Below the pieces are notes generated by a model that made no database searches, was not told the origin of the DNA, and saw only the letters and a list, made by a program, of their open reading frames with translations. Below are positions 23,526 to 34,847 of a stretch of DNA of 64,000 nucleotides, in pieces. The DNA is from Turnera subulata (lineage: Eukaryota; Streptophyta; Magnoliopsida; Malpighiales; Passifloraceae). Where the stretch lies: the NCBI GenBank assembly GCA_028386065.3, contig JAKUCV010002794.1, forward strand, positions 16,904 through 80,903. The letters are read 5' to 3'. The position numbers were made by a program, and so were the translations under genes. The first letter of the stretch is position 1; each line of letters begins with the position of its first letter.

Positions 23526-26500
23526 TTATAAGGAAGATTTGATAGACATTTGTGAACCGAGATGTCCTACAGTTGGTTGATCGATATCGAACATAGTCTT
23601 AAGCTCCCTCGAAAGACGTTCCATTGCAAGGGCCGGCAAGCTAAATGAGGCTACAATCCTTTTCTCTCCTTTCTGATTAGTAAATGGAACAAGGTAGCCG
23701 CATCCAAAGAACTCAGGGTCTCCAGCATCAGCTGGCCCGCCACATACTGCCTTACCCCACCCATAATCCCACTCCGACAACCCTACATGTGTAATATCCG
23801 ACAATTCAAAGGTTCTTGCAAGTACATAGCAAGGCCTGCCTGTAGTGACCATCAAAGAAGCCACAGAGCTGAAGTAGTCTCTGGACAACTGTGCTTTAGT
23901 CTTTTTCACCAGCTCCAACGCATATCCCAGTGGGTTTCGGGTGAGATCTGATGCTGTCGCGAGAGCTACCGGGCAGACAATGGCATTGCCGTAGTATCCT
24001 CTTGGCAATGGAGGGTTAAAAAGCTTGTGCCGTGCATTGAGAGTGCACATTAGGCGCACTTCTTGGTCAGGAGGAAGCTGGAGAGCTATGGTTCGACACT
24101 TCCAGAAATATGCCGATAATAGTTCAAATGAGGTGCACTTTTCTCCTGGAGGGACAAGACTCCTTAGGGTTGATAGTTCTTTGGGCCCAAAGAGAAACGA
24201 ACGATCAACCAATTTCTCCTCACTTGAATGATCAACTTCACCTGGGGCAGTGTCTACGTACTCCAGATGCTGGTGAGTTACCTTTGGTGGGTCAGTGGAA
24301 TCAAGAAGATGCCTTTCCCATACTGGTAAGATTGAAGGTGCATCAGCTCCACAGGCGATTTCGCTCACAGCTGAACAGAACTGGGACATGCCTACTCCAT
24401 CACATATGGCGTGGTTGAAGTTGAAGGCAAAGGTGAAACCTCCACATTTCAGGCGTGTTACCTTTATAATCATGAGCAAACAACACAACAAATAGTAGGG
24501 TGTATTTGATCAATTAAGTAAATAATTGAAAGAAGATAATTAATATACTATGCAGGTCGCCATGCCTGAATCTCTCCAGATATACACAGTTAGAATACAA
24601 AACTATTTATGAGTCCCAAAATATTTGTTGATATGATAGTCCCTATTAACTATATATATAAAAAGATCTTGAAGTTTGATACAGTATTCGATAAGTGAAA
24701 TTATTTTTTTTCCATGAGAATCATCTGTTGGGCTAATATAACCTGTATACATGCTTATCTCATCTCAACTACTCAATTAAAAAAAATAAATATTAAACTA
24801 TCGTCAAGTGACAAAACAAACCATGCAAGTGAGGGTAACCAGAGAATAAAGAGTCGTAAATGAAACAACTATTATTGCAGAACTTAATAAAGAGTCCTAA
24901 ATGAAACAACTATTATTGCAAAACTTTTTCTTTCCTTTTTTTTTTTTATTACATGATTAGGCAAGCAGGTAAATAATGGAGAGTTGCAGAGCCTTTTCCT
25001 TTTTTCTTCTTTTTTTTTTCCTTGCATGATTAGGTTTGCAGATAAATAGTGGAGAGAGTGAGCTTTTTCCTTATTTCTTCTTTTTTTTCCTTGCATGATT
25101 AGGTCGGCAGGTAATTTTTTTTTCCTAGCATGATTAGGTCCGCAGGTAAATAGTGGAGAGAGTGGTTGTACTGAGATTGTATCCCAAAATGGTGCATGCC
25201 GGAGGTAATTTTTTCCCCCTACAAAATAACCATGTGAATTGGCTTTGTGCTTAGGTGTCTTATTGAGATAATAGTAAATCTAGGTTTGAGTGGTAATAAT
25301 TTCTTACCTGTCGAGACTTTTTGTTAATGGCATCGAAGATGTTATAAATTTATGCATTGTCTATTTCCTCACTCTACAAGGTTTTCTTCTCTGGAGAGAT
25401 TCTGCATTTTAAGGTTTCTTCACCCTTTCTTTAAGTTTTTCAATTTTATTTGTCGTTGATTTTTGTCTCTATTATTCAAATATTTTTCTTCTAATTTACT
25501 GCTACTAATTCTTGGTGATTTGGCTATTGCATGGTTTGGATTAATCCTTAGCCACGGATCATTCTTAACTTAAATTGATTGGTGTTGGTATTGCTTTTTC
25601 AGGAGGTACGAGATCCTAATTTACTTGATTTTCATTTTTTCTTAGCAGGTTATGCAATTTTAGTAACTCTTTGTTGAATTGTTCTCTTAGAACTAGATTT
25701 TTAACTCACACCTAGAAAACCTTTTATAGCTATTTTGTTTGTTTCAAAGTAAGGTTATACTGCCACCAAGAACGAACAGATTTATGATATTGGTATCGCA
25801 TCTGTACTCCCATTCTAATGGCAGAATCATCTAAAGATCCATCCTCTATGACATACCAAAAACAACATCAGCATCTCGAAGATGAAAGTAAACGAAAGTT
25901 GACTTTTACTGCATCTGAAGAGAAAAAGAAACATGGTAGGTAGACCCCAAGCATTATTGTTCATCTTCATTAGTTCCTGACAATTATTCTTATATTTTCT
26001 CATTTTTATCACTTATGAAATACAGTGAACAAGAGTATGACCAATTGGATGAAGATGTTGAAGGTGATGATAGTGATCACATGCCTCTCAATACTTTGAA
26101 ACAAAAACATGAACCTAAAAGATCAAAATCTAGATACTTTACCACCTACAACTTCAGAGTGCTTATTATTTGATTGTTAATGATAGAAATGATAGTATGT
26201 ATCAGAATTTATTTCATGTCTTCTAGACTAGGTGATATGTTTTATCATATGTGTTATGAGCACAACATGCATTGTTGTACATTTTATAATGAGTACTCTA
26301 TTTGAGATTTCAAGGAGAAAAGCCTTAAAAGTGGTTGTGCATTTTGCTCTATTCATTTTGTCTTCTCCTCCCTTTATTTTTTTTGTTTGTTTAGCCTTCT
26401 GCCCCTCCTGAATTTTAAAAGCATGTCTTCCATCATTATATATTTACTTTGTTTCATCAGGTTGTAGTTTGATTAGAAATGATGAACATAATATAAACTT

Positions 26501-28184
26501 TACTTGAGAGAACATTGTCATGCTGGGTATATAATATTTTAAACTGAAACAAAATTAATTGCACTTGAGATGCATATAATGTTAATCTAGATTTTCATAG
26601 TGATTATATTCATTTATTTCAAGCTCTTCTCTTAACTTGTATATTATATATTCTAAAATTAAATATCCTTTTATTCTTTAATGACAGCTCTACAACACGA
26701 AAGGTTTCCCAGCGTTAACAACGAGTTTGTCATATTGTTTTGATGCAGCAGACTAACCTCTACTCTGCAATATTAATGCTTTTGTTGATATGTAATATTA
26801 TAGTATGGAACCAGAATACAATATGGTTATTATTATGGAACCAAAATACAATATGGTTATTACTAATATTTGATTGATATTTTTAATATTACACGTCAAA
26901 TGGGTACCCGCAGCAACGCGCGGGCATTATTCCTAGTTCTATTAAAAAACATAAAACACTAGATATCCATATACTTTACATACCTAACTGCATATCCGAA
27001 CTTTGCACTTTAGTTCAATTGTCAATAGTATATCCAAAATTTTTTTTGAGTCATTTGTATATCCAAATTTTTCTTGGTCAGGTCAATCGATAATCGATAG
27101 GCACCATGTTCGGTATGTGCTCATGTGTAAGCTGCCCGAAAGTGGGTGGCAGCCCATCAAACCGCTGTTGTTTCATTATGATACCACGTCTACCTGAGTC
27201 CCACGATTTTCCACCCGGTTCTTACCCGGTTTTAGAACCGAACCCAAACCATGATCCCAATTTGTTTGTATCATAATAGCAATAATATATTTTTTTTAAC
27301 CGGTACAAATACAATACTTAATACAATAATCTTGGCCGATGATAACAATAAAAATTTCATTTTTATTTTCCTTAAAAAAATAAAATAAATATTTTATTTA
27401 AAGTTGAAAAAAAAAAAGAGTACCTCACAGTGAAGGCCCTCTCCTTTAGCTTGGCGTCACCACCACCGGCCACCCTAACGAGATGACACCTAGGAGACGA
27501 TCCCCATTTCGTCGAGTTGCCGTCGGCGCCACCAAATCTTCTTCTCCTCTTCCAGTTTCTTTCTTTTGTTTCAGAGTATCGTTCCTAATTGGGTTTTTTT
27601 ATTATTATTCTTTGGTTCAGACCCAGGTATGGTGGTTCTCATGGCGGTGGAGTTTTTGTGGTACTATTGGGGTCAGCGTGCCCATGAAGAAGGCAACAAC
27701 AAACACGAGAAAAAGCTGTCATGCTCCAACAATTAGTTATGGCGGTAGTGTTTGCCTTGACTTTTTAAAATTATTTTTTGTTTTGAGTATTATTTGTCTT
27801 TTCTGAGAGAATAAAATGGGTTATTTTGAAAAAAAAACAAAAGGTTATACAAATATTTGGGTAAATAGTTTCAATATTTTATTCTAAAAAAATTCAATAT
27901 TTTGAATGAAACGGGTTCGGTTGACCCTCTTGGGAAATGGATGGGACCAAAGTTTGACACGTAGATGTGAAACGACTTAATTTTGAGCCCGAGACCTAAG
28001 GTTTGAAAAAAAAATGAGTATATAAATAACTCTGAAAAATTTTTGATTTTACCATTGATGCAAATTGCAAAGTTAGGATATCAAATATACCTGAAAACCA
28101 GTATTTTCAAACACGGAAACATCCACCGACTCAACCATGTCGGTAGCCAGTTAGGGCTTAACAATCTTGCAAAGAAATGATAAG

Positions 28185-28231
<47 letters not shown>

Positions 28232-28717
28232 GCGCTAGCTAAGGAGAAAATCACAAACCTGAAACATAAGTAAAGGGCAATTTAGTATCTCAGTAGAGCC
28301 AGGGACATTGAAGAGAAACTCGTCGGTGTAAGGGTAAGGAAGCTGAAGTGTGACTCCTAATTCTTCAAGAGTAACTTGAGCATCTGCCTCGGTAAACAAG
28401 ACACCTTCACCAGTGCATTCCACCATGAGCTTCCTGTTAGGGCCTTCCCTTAGCCTACCAGCCATTGGATAGTAGAACACCAGTGCTTTAGCTATTGCCT
28501 CCCTCATGACCTTAACCGGGTCCTTCCCTTGCATTGAGGGATTGTGACGGTAAAAATATATGGCCCGCACAAAGTATCGCATACCCTCTTGGTCATCAAT
28601 GTCTGATAAGTGCTTGAACTCATAAGGAGTCGGTTTTGCTGGCCGGAGTAGCTCCGGCTCACGTCTGTGAATCTTGAACACAAGGGAGGAGGGCGTTGTT
28701 GGTGGAGGTAATTCCAT
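23526..28717 (-). CDS. BAHD acyltransferase (copy 2), intact
   Basis: This is an acyl-CoA-dependent alcohol acyltransferase of the BAHD family, of the benzyl-alcohol benzoyltransferase / fruit alcohol acyltransferase type; it would esterify an alcohol with an acyl-CoA. Exon 1 is 28717-28259 ([20 protein letters not shown], donor GTTTGTGA) and exon 2 is 24461-23526. Joined they give 464 residues without a stop, the family's usual size. The catalytic motif is HAICD (His170-Asp174) and the structural motif is DYGWG (385-389, Phe replaced by Tyr in all local copies). The intron is 3.8 kb, far longer than in BAHD-4 (170 bp), because it contains a Helitron and a MULE. The C-terminus KSSL resembles a weak peroxisomal PTS1. 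The substrate is unknown. The remaining doubt is whether so long an intron is spliced efficiently. Confidence 0.82.
24845..25165. repeat. imperfect tandem repeats in the BAHD-2 intron
   Basis: A unit of about 41 bp containing AAAGAGTCCTAAATGAAACA occurs twice at 24849-24922. It is followed by several copies of a 60-80-bp unit with TTGCATGATTAGG, a T-run, and TAAATAGTGGAGAGAGTG up to 25165. The repeats may belong to the Helitron that ends at 26936. Confidence 0.65.
25170..26936 (+). mobile_element. Helitron-like element (3' end defined)
   Basis: The sequence ends with a GC-rich hairpin (CCCGC at 26907-26911 pairing with GCGGG at 26920-26924), then an AT spacer and CTAG at 26933-26936 followed by host T. 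This is the classic Helitron 3' terminus. Just beyond it, sequence homologous to the BAHD-3 intron resumes (AAAACATAAAACACTAGATAT), so the right boundary is supported by the paralog. The 5' end (TC after host A) was not located; 25170 is only a minimum estimate. No RepHel protein is visible, so it is non-autonomous. Confidence 0.65.
25818..26170 (+). CDS. gene-like cargo of the Helitron, unrecognised
   Basis: From the ATG at about 25818 the frame reads [20 protein letters not shown] and on to EEKKKHG. A donor (GGTAG/GTAGAC, about 25939) and an acceptor (TACAG, about 26026) join it in frame to [18 protein letters not shown], and it ends at a stop near 26170. The result is a short, very acidic and charged peptide of roughly 85 residues. 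Further donor- and acceptor-like sites lie upstream (about 25410 and 25600), so the block looks like the 5' end of a captured or truncated gene. I do not recognise the family. Confidence 0.3.
26955..28100. mobile_element. MULE-like element M1 (BAHD-2 intron)
   Basis: Long imperfect terminal inverted repeats of about 150 bp or more enclose the element. The left begins near ACTTTGCACTTTAGTTCAA with the block TATATCCAAATTTTTCTTGG. The right end, reverse-complemented, gives ACTTTGCAATTTGCATCAA and continues in the same order. Long TIRs point to Mutator-like elements. The interior holds a GC-rich stretch (27430-27700) that resembles a captured host exon. It is collinear with M3 in the BAHD-3 intron, so the insertion predates the BAHD-2/BAHD-3 duplication. 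Confidence 0.65.
28186..28226. repeat. (TA)n microsatellite
   Basis: About 20 TA units lie in the BAHD-2 intron, 35 bp from the exon 1 donor. BAHD-3 has a much shorter TA run at the same place (34639-34648). Confidence 0.95.
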
Positions 28718-28734
28718 GGGAGCTATCTAGCTAC

Positions 28735-28900
28735 CTAGCTATAATCTTTTCTTTTTCTTTTGGGTCAACGTTGGAATTGGAATTGGATTACACCTGTGGA
28801 AGCCAGAAAGCTCTTTCAAGATATATGCACCGCACCTTGGGTGCCAACCAATTGGGTCATGACTCGTGACAAACTTCCAGAGATTAAGCTAATTTAAGCT
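28735..28900 (-). promoter_or_regulatory. conserved proximal upstream block of BAHD-2
   Basis: A block at about 28832-28880 (CCAACCAATTGGGTCATGAC, then a short repeat of TGAC and CTTCCAGAG) is kept almost unchanged upstream of BAHD-3 at 37550-37597. It contains a CCAAT motif and TGAC cores of the kind bound by bZIP or WRKY factors. Conservation between diverged copies suggests either promoter function or recent duplication. Confidence 0.4.
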
Positions 28901-30029
28901 AGCATCTAGCATCTTACTGTAGTCATTTTTATCATATAAATATTTCATGCGATCTAATAAAATAATATGCATGTTTCCCATGGATTAATTAATTAATCTG
29001 ACACATCTTGCGATTTTTTTAAAAAAATCTGATGCACCAATTACTCCTCCAACAGCTGCAGAAAGTTATGCGGTGCATTGGGTGGGCACCAACTAATTGG
29101 GTTTGACAGATCTTCCAAATTAAACTAATTAAGCTACCATAGCCAACTTGTAAGAGGCAAATGTTACCGGGTTAACCTTATCTTTGTCTTCTTTTGGTGT
29201 CATGTGTGCTTCTCGTGGGCTTTGTTGAACTATGGCTTGCTTTTAATTAGTTTAAGGTTTCCAGGACCGATAGGATGGCATTTCTCCACTTGCTAATTGC
29301 GACCACGATCTTTTTTTTTATTGGATTTTGTTTTCTATCTTGAATTTAGGCAGATCCCAAAAATATGGTAAGTCAAAAATTCCAATTTTTAATATTGTTA
29401 TTTATTTATTTATTATCATTATTATCTTTGTTAAGTATATTAGTTTATTTTTAATATCCATCAGATATTCAAAATTTTACCTTAACATATCGAGAATCAA
29501 TCCAGATATTATCAAACTTCAGCCGAGTTTGTACCGGATGTTTGTGTTGAACGAGCCGAGCTCAAACATTATTATATTCTCCTTGTAAAGCTCACGAGCC
29601 TGATTGAGCTTTACAATTTTATTAGGCCTAGGCCCACACTTTATACACTTTAACTATGCTTGGTGTTTTAGTTATAATTGGGCTTGCCATTTATTTTTCT
29701 TTCAAAAAGTTTAAATTAACATATTTTACCGAGACAAATTAAAAATTCAAATTCCGAAATTAAACAAACTTTTAATTTAAACGAGTTTAATCGACCCTAG
29801 TTGAGCCCAACTTAGCTTTTTAATTCTCCGTCCAGCTCGAACTTGAGCTCAGTAACTTATTTGCAGGCTCAAGCCAAATTTCCCTCTAATCGAGCTTGGT
29901 TTAGCTCGATAACACCCTTACTTACCACTCCTACCGACCCCAATAATATATTCAACAATTGTCTTATTATTCAGTCACTGAATGAAGGAAACTCCACTAT
30001 ATTAATTTGGAAACTCCAAAACAAGTAGC
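28901..30029. other. BAHD-2/BAHD-3 intergenic region
   Basis: No gene was found. The part 29530-29925 has inverted GAGCCGAGCTC / GAGCTCGAACTTGAGCTC motifs and a right end whose reverse complement reads AAGGGTGTTATCGAGC, which resembles a hAT-type MITE with a damaged left end. The part 29938-29995 (ATATTCAACAATTGTCTTATTATTCAGT, then GAATGAAGGAA) is a remnant of the ACX3 3' flank from which the exon itself has been deleted. Confidence 0.45.
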
Positions 30030-31160
30030 TTATAGGGAAGATTTGATAGACATTTCTGAACCAAGATGTCCTGCGGTTGGTTGATCAATATCGAACATAG
30101 TCTTAAGCTCCCTCGAAAGTCGTTCCATTGCAAGGGCCGGCAAGCTAAATGAGGCTACAATCCTTTTCTCTCCTTTCTGATTAGTAAATGGAACAAGGTA
30201 GCCGCATCCAAAGAACTCAGGGCAGCCAGCATCAGCTGGCCCGCCACATGCTGCCTTACCCCACCCATAATCCAACTCCCAGAACCCTGCATGTGTAATA
30301 TCCGACAAGTCAAAGGTTCTTGCGCTTACATGGGCAGGCCTGCCTGTAGTGACCATCAAAGAAGCCACAGAGCTGAAGTAGTCTCTAGAGCACTGTGCTT
30401 TAACCTTCTTCACCAGCTCCAACGCATATCCTAATGGGTTTCGGGTGAGATCTGATGCTGTAGCAAGAGCTACTGGGCAGACAATGGCATTGCCGTAGTA
30501 CCCTCTTGGCAATGGAGGGTTAAAAAGCTTGTGCCGAGCATTGAGAGTGCAAATGAGGTGCATTTTTTTCCTGGAGGGACAAGACTCCTTAGGGTTGACA
30601 GATCTTTGGGCCCAAAGAGAAATGAACGATCAACCAATTTTTCCTCACTTGAATGATCAACTTCACCTGGGGCAGTGTCTACGTACTCCAGATGCTGGTG
30701 AGTTACCTTTGGTGGGTCAATGGAATCAAGAAGATGCCTTTCCCATACTGGTAAGATTGAAGGTGCATCAGCTCCACGGGCAATTTCGCTCACAGCTGAA
30801 TAGAACTGGAACAGGCCTAGGCCATCGCACATGGTGTGGTTGAATTTGAAGGCAAAGGTGAAACCTCCACATTTCAGGCGTGTTACCTTTATAATCATGA
30901 GCAAGCAACACACAAAAAAAAAAAAAAAATAGTATGGTATTTGATTAATTAAGTAAATTATTGAAAGCAGATAATTATTGTACTATGCAGGGCGCCATCA
31001 TGCATGAATCTTTCGAGATATACACGGTTACAATACAAAACTATTTATGAGTCTCATATTATATAATTTTAATATGGTAGGGAAACCATTACGGTGGAAT
31101 CCTCCCACCTCCCTCCCTATTGTATTAGAAAACATAAAACACTAGATATATATATATATA

Positions 31161-33535
31161 GGGTTTTTGGTACAATTGGTATCGAATTTTACACTTTGCA
31201 TCAATCATGTATTTTGAAATTTTTCAGAGTCAATTATATACTCGCATTTTTCTTTGTCAGGTCAATCATGGGTTTCGAGCTGGACATGTGATGACTTGGA
31301 TGCTGTCCGAAATTGGGTTGCTGCCCATTGTTCAAAACGACGTTGTTTTGCCGTTGACGTGTCAAATGTGGATCCCACCTATTTTCTCATCTGGCTTCCC
31401 TTGCGGTTCTATCCTGGTTTCGGAGGTTCAACCCTTCCCAACCGACCAATTACCAAAATTAAATTAAAGAAAAAAACAATTTTAATAGACTGTTTGTTTT
31501 TTTTTTTCACAAAATTCATTCCTGCTTCAATTAAAAAAAGAAAAAACAATCCCTCTAGGTCTCCCTCACCAACCTCTGCCTCCACTACCCTTAGTTGTGG
31601 TGGCGGTGTCGAATTTATTTTTTATATATATAAAAAAAAATCTGATTACTTATCCTTTATTATAGAGAGTAGACCTGGCAAAACGGGTATTGACACGACA
31701 ACACGACACGAACCCGACACGAAATTAGCAGGTATAGATCAGAGATTTTCAACCCGTTTAATTAAATGGGTCGACCCGACCCGACACGAAAATTAGCAGG
31801 TCAGGTCGCGGGTTGAGCCGTCAACCCGATGGGTACCTGTTTATGACCCGATTATATTTAAGGTATAGATATTTTACTGATTTAATACAATAATTATTTA
31901 ATATTTCAGGTCAAAGTTACTAAAATTATCCAAAATATAATGAGTCTACAATTTATAAGTTTATGTAATATATGAGAAAATTTAATTATATGCTTATTTG
32001 CTTAAAAAATACAATGAATTGTGCAAAATAGAAATTTTTCAAAGCGACTTTTATCCTTGTTAGATTTAATAGGTAACCCGCGGGTCGACACGAACCCGAC
32101 ACGATAATAAACGGGTGGGACACGACACGACACGATTATTAAATAGGTTGGGTCGGGTTGAAGAATCTGAACCCGTTTACCTGTTCAACCCGACACAAAC
32201 CCGACACGACAACACGGATTGCCAGGTCTAATAGAGAGTGAATGGCACAAATCTAATTACTTATTCTTTATCTTCTTTCGTTTCTTTTTGGTGTTTTCAA
32301 GAGTTTTTGTTCCTATGATGAAAAATTTTCGTGTTCTAGAGATGGGTTTTAAATCTTGTCTGTGCTGGTGTCTAATTTGGGGTGTGGATGTTGATGTAAT
32401 TGAGTTTGGATGGCGCGGTATGGTTGTGGTGTATAGACAATGGGTTTTGGATACTGTAGGGGGTTGATGTGTATGCATGCTTGGTGGTTGGTTTTGGTGG
32501 TTGTGGTGGTGGTGCGGTGGTGGCGGCGGCGCGCAAGGGCTGACATCTACGGTGGTAGAAAGAAAGGAGCTGGAGAGGATGGCGAGGCCAACCATAGAGG
32601 TGGGGAGGAGGTATTTGATGGCAGAGTTTATTGGGGGATTGTTGAGGAGGTAACAATGGCAAGCAAGGGTGGGATTTATGGTAGCAGGAAGAAGAAGGGA
32701 TGGAGAGAGTGGACGAGGTGTTGAAGTGTTTTTCTTTTTTTACCCACGGCGGCGATGGAGATCGTGGGAGGGATTTGAGAGATTGTATTTTTTTTATTTA
32801 GTTTAATTGTAGCTTTTCTTTGGTGGAAAAAAAATTAAGAGTGAGTGATGGCCTTTTCTCATGTACATCATAGATTTCAGTGCTATACTAACTTGATAAT
32901 AACTTTATTTATCCGTTGTAATTTTATAGATTTATTATTTTTCTACAATCCATCATAATATTATCTGGATATATTTATTTTAAATTATTTTTTTACAATC
33001 CATCATAATATCTAGATGTATTTATTTTTTTAAACTCTATAAGCTATTAAAATGGTGATTCATATTAATTAATTTTTATATTATTATCTGCTCATTAAGA
33101 AAAAAAAATAATTTTCCTACGTGTGTTCTTCCATTTAGTTTATTCGTGGCTGGCAGTTGTTTTTTTTTTTAGAAAAAAAAGAATTCGGATAAAGCTGGAT
33201 GTTTGACTAAAAAAAGTAAAAAGTGGACCAGCAATACATAAGTAAGTGATGTGAAAAAAAATAAATTCACGCGGGTGGATAATATGGGGATATTTTGGGC
33301 CATTTAATTATTTGGTTAAACCATGGGAGAAGTGGAGTGGGACTCATATTTGACATATGGATGTCAAACAACGTCCTATCATAGTGAAACGACGTCGTTT
33401 TAAACAATAGGCAGCAGCCTAATTTCGGGCAGCATCCACTTCAGAATATATCAATCGGAGACCATCATTGACCTGACCAAGAAAACTGTGAGTATATAAT
33501 TGACTAAAAAAAGTTCTAGTTACATGATTGACCCA
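31161..33535. mobile_element. MULE-like element M2
   Basis: Terminal inverted repeats of about 190 bp: the left (31161-31380, GGGTTTTTGGTACAATTGGT at the tip) matches the reverse complement of 33340-33535 over blocks such as AGTCAATTATATACTC, GTCAGGTCAAT and GGATGCTG.CCGAAATT. The interior includes GC-rich sequence (32340-32760) and a nested hAT element (31670-32230). No transposase ORF was recognised. Its right end lies against or inside the left TIR of M3. Confidence 0.65.
31670..32230. mobile_element. non-autonomous hAT element (561 bp) nested in M2
   Basis: The 8-bp target duplication ATAGAGAG lies at 31662-31669 and 32231-32238. Ends are TAGACCTGGCAAAACGGG and, reverse-complemented, TAGACCTGGCAATCCG. 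Subterminal regions are filled with CGACACGAACCCGACACG-type repeats in both orientations. The centre is AT-rich without an ORF. This TIR type is a familiar plant hAT MITE form. Confidence 0.9.
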
Positions 33536-34588
33536 AATTTTGCACTTTGTGCCAATCGCATATTCGAAACTTCTTTTTTTTGAGTCGTTTGTATACCTAA
33601 ATTTTTCTTGAACAGGTCAATCGCAAGCCCCATGCTTGGTATGTGCTGACGGGTAAGCTGCCCGAAGGTCGTGGGAGCCCGTCGCATAAGACGTCGTCGT
33701 TTCACACTTTCACTATGATACAATGTCGCTTCACAGACATTTCACATCCACATGTCTAGTGGCGAAGCAAGATATAATTTTTAGAAGGGCCAATATAACA
33801 TTTTGTGTATAATAATAAGGATTTATATGAAAAAACAAAATTTAGAGAGGGCCAAATATATATCACGCTAGGACTTATATGAAAAAATTTAAAATACAGG
33901 GAGGTATATAGGTATATATTGCAATAGGACTTATATGTAAAAATTAGCCCCTCTCAGCCCCTTGGGCCACCGCCATTGCACATGTCAAAACTAAGTATCA
34001 CTGAATTCTCACCCTGGTTCTTACAGGTTCTACCAAACTCAAATCGTGATCCCAATTTGTTTGTATAATACATAGCAATAATATACTTTTTGTACCGGGT
34101 ATAAATACAATGCTTAAAACAATATTCTTGACCAATGATAACAATAATTTTTTTTTTTGTTAAAAAAAATAAGATAAATATTTATATCAAGATGAAAAAA
34201 AGTACGCCACATTGAAGGCCCTCTCCTTTAGCATGGCGTCACCACCACCGACCACCCTAGGAGACAATCCCCAAATCGTCGTGGTAAGCATCACCGCTGA
34301 CTCCCTTTTCCCCTTTTAAACTGGGTGAGAATCGGGTGGGAAATAGATGGGACCTACTTTTGACATGTGGATGCGGAACGACGTCATATTATAGTGAAAT
34401 GATGTAGTTTTGAGCAACGGATTGCTGCCCACTCTCTGGCAGGATCCACGTCGGCATAAACCCAACTTGATGCTTACCATTGACCTGGCTAAGAAAAATT
34501 TGGATATATAAATAACTCCTAAAAAAAATTTGGGATATACGATTGATGCAAAATTCAAAATCCCAGTATCAAATATACCAGAAACCCA
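33536..34588. mobile_element. MULE-like element M3 with a captured exon-like segment
   Basis: It is collinear with M1. The left TIR (about 33536-33760) and the right TIR (about 34320-34588, tip GGGTTTCTGGTATATTTGAT on the reverse strand) are inverted. A GC-rich plus-strand segment starting at the ATG at 34233 reads MASPPPTTLGDNPQIVV and ends exactly at a good splice donor (GTAAGC), which looks like a captured first exon (Pack-MULE behaviour). In M1 the same segment has lost its ATG. It contains a small hAT MITE at 33757-33978. Confidence 0.6.
33757..33978. mobile_element. hAT-type MITE (222 bp) nested in M3
   Basis: The 8-bp target duplication CACATGTC lies at 33749-33756 and 33979-33986. 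Ends are TAGTGGCGAAGC and, reverse-complemented, CAATGGCGGTGGC. M1, the paralogous MULE in BAHD-2, lacks this insertion, so it arrived after the duplication. Confidence 0.85.
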
Positions 34589-34847
34589 TAATATTTTCAA
34601 ACTCGGAAACCGCATACTCAACCACGTCAGTCGGTGATATATATATATGGTAGGGAGATAATCACAAACCTGAAACATAAGTAAAGGGCAATTTAGTATC
34701 TCACTAGAGCCAGGGACATTGAAGAGAAACTCGTCGGTGTAAGGGTAAGGAAGGTAAGGTGCGACTCCTAGTTGTTGAAGAGTAACTTGAGCATCTGCCT
34801 CAGTAAACAAGACACCTTCACCATTGCATTCCACCATGAGCTTCCTA

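Noticed and set aside
24884..25096. Lys/Glu-rich minus-strand frame
   Set aside because: It is produced by T-rich tandem repeats in the BAHD-2 intron.
25170..26936. autonomous Helitron (RepHel) gene
   Set aside because: No helicase or Rep motif is visible on either strand.
32257..32662. His/Pro/Thr-rich minus-strand frames
   Set aside because: Low-complexity GT-rich MULE interior read backwards; no domain.
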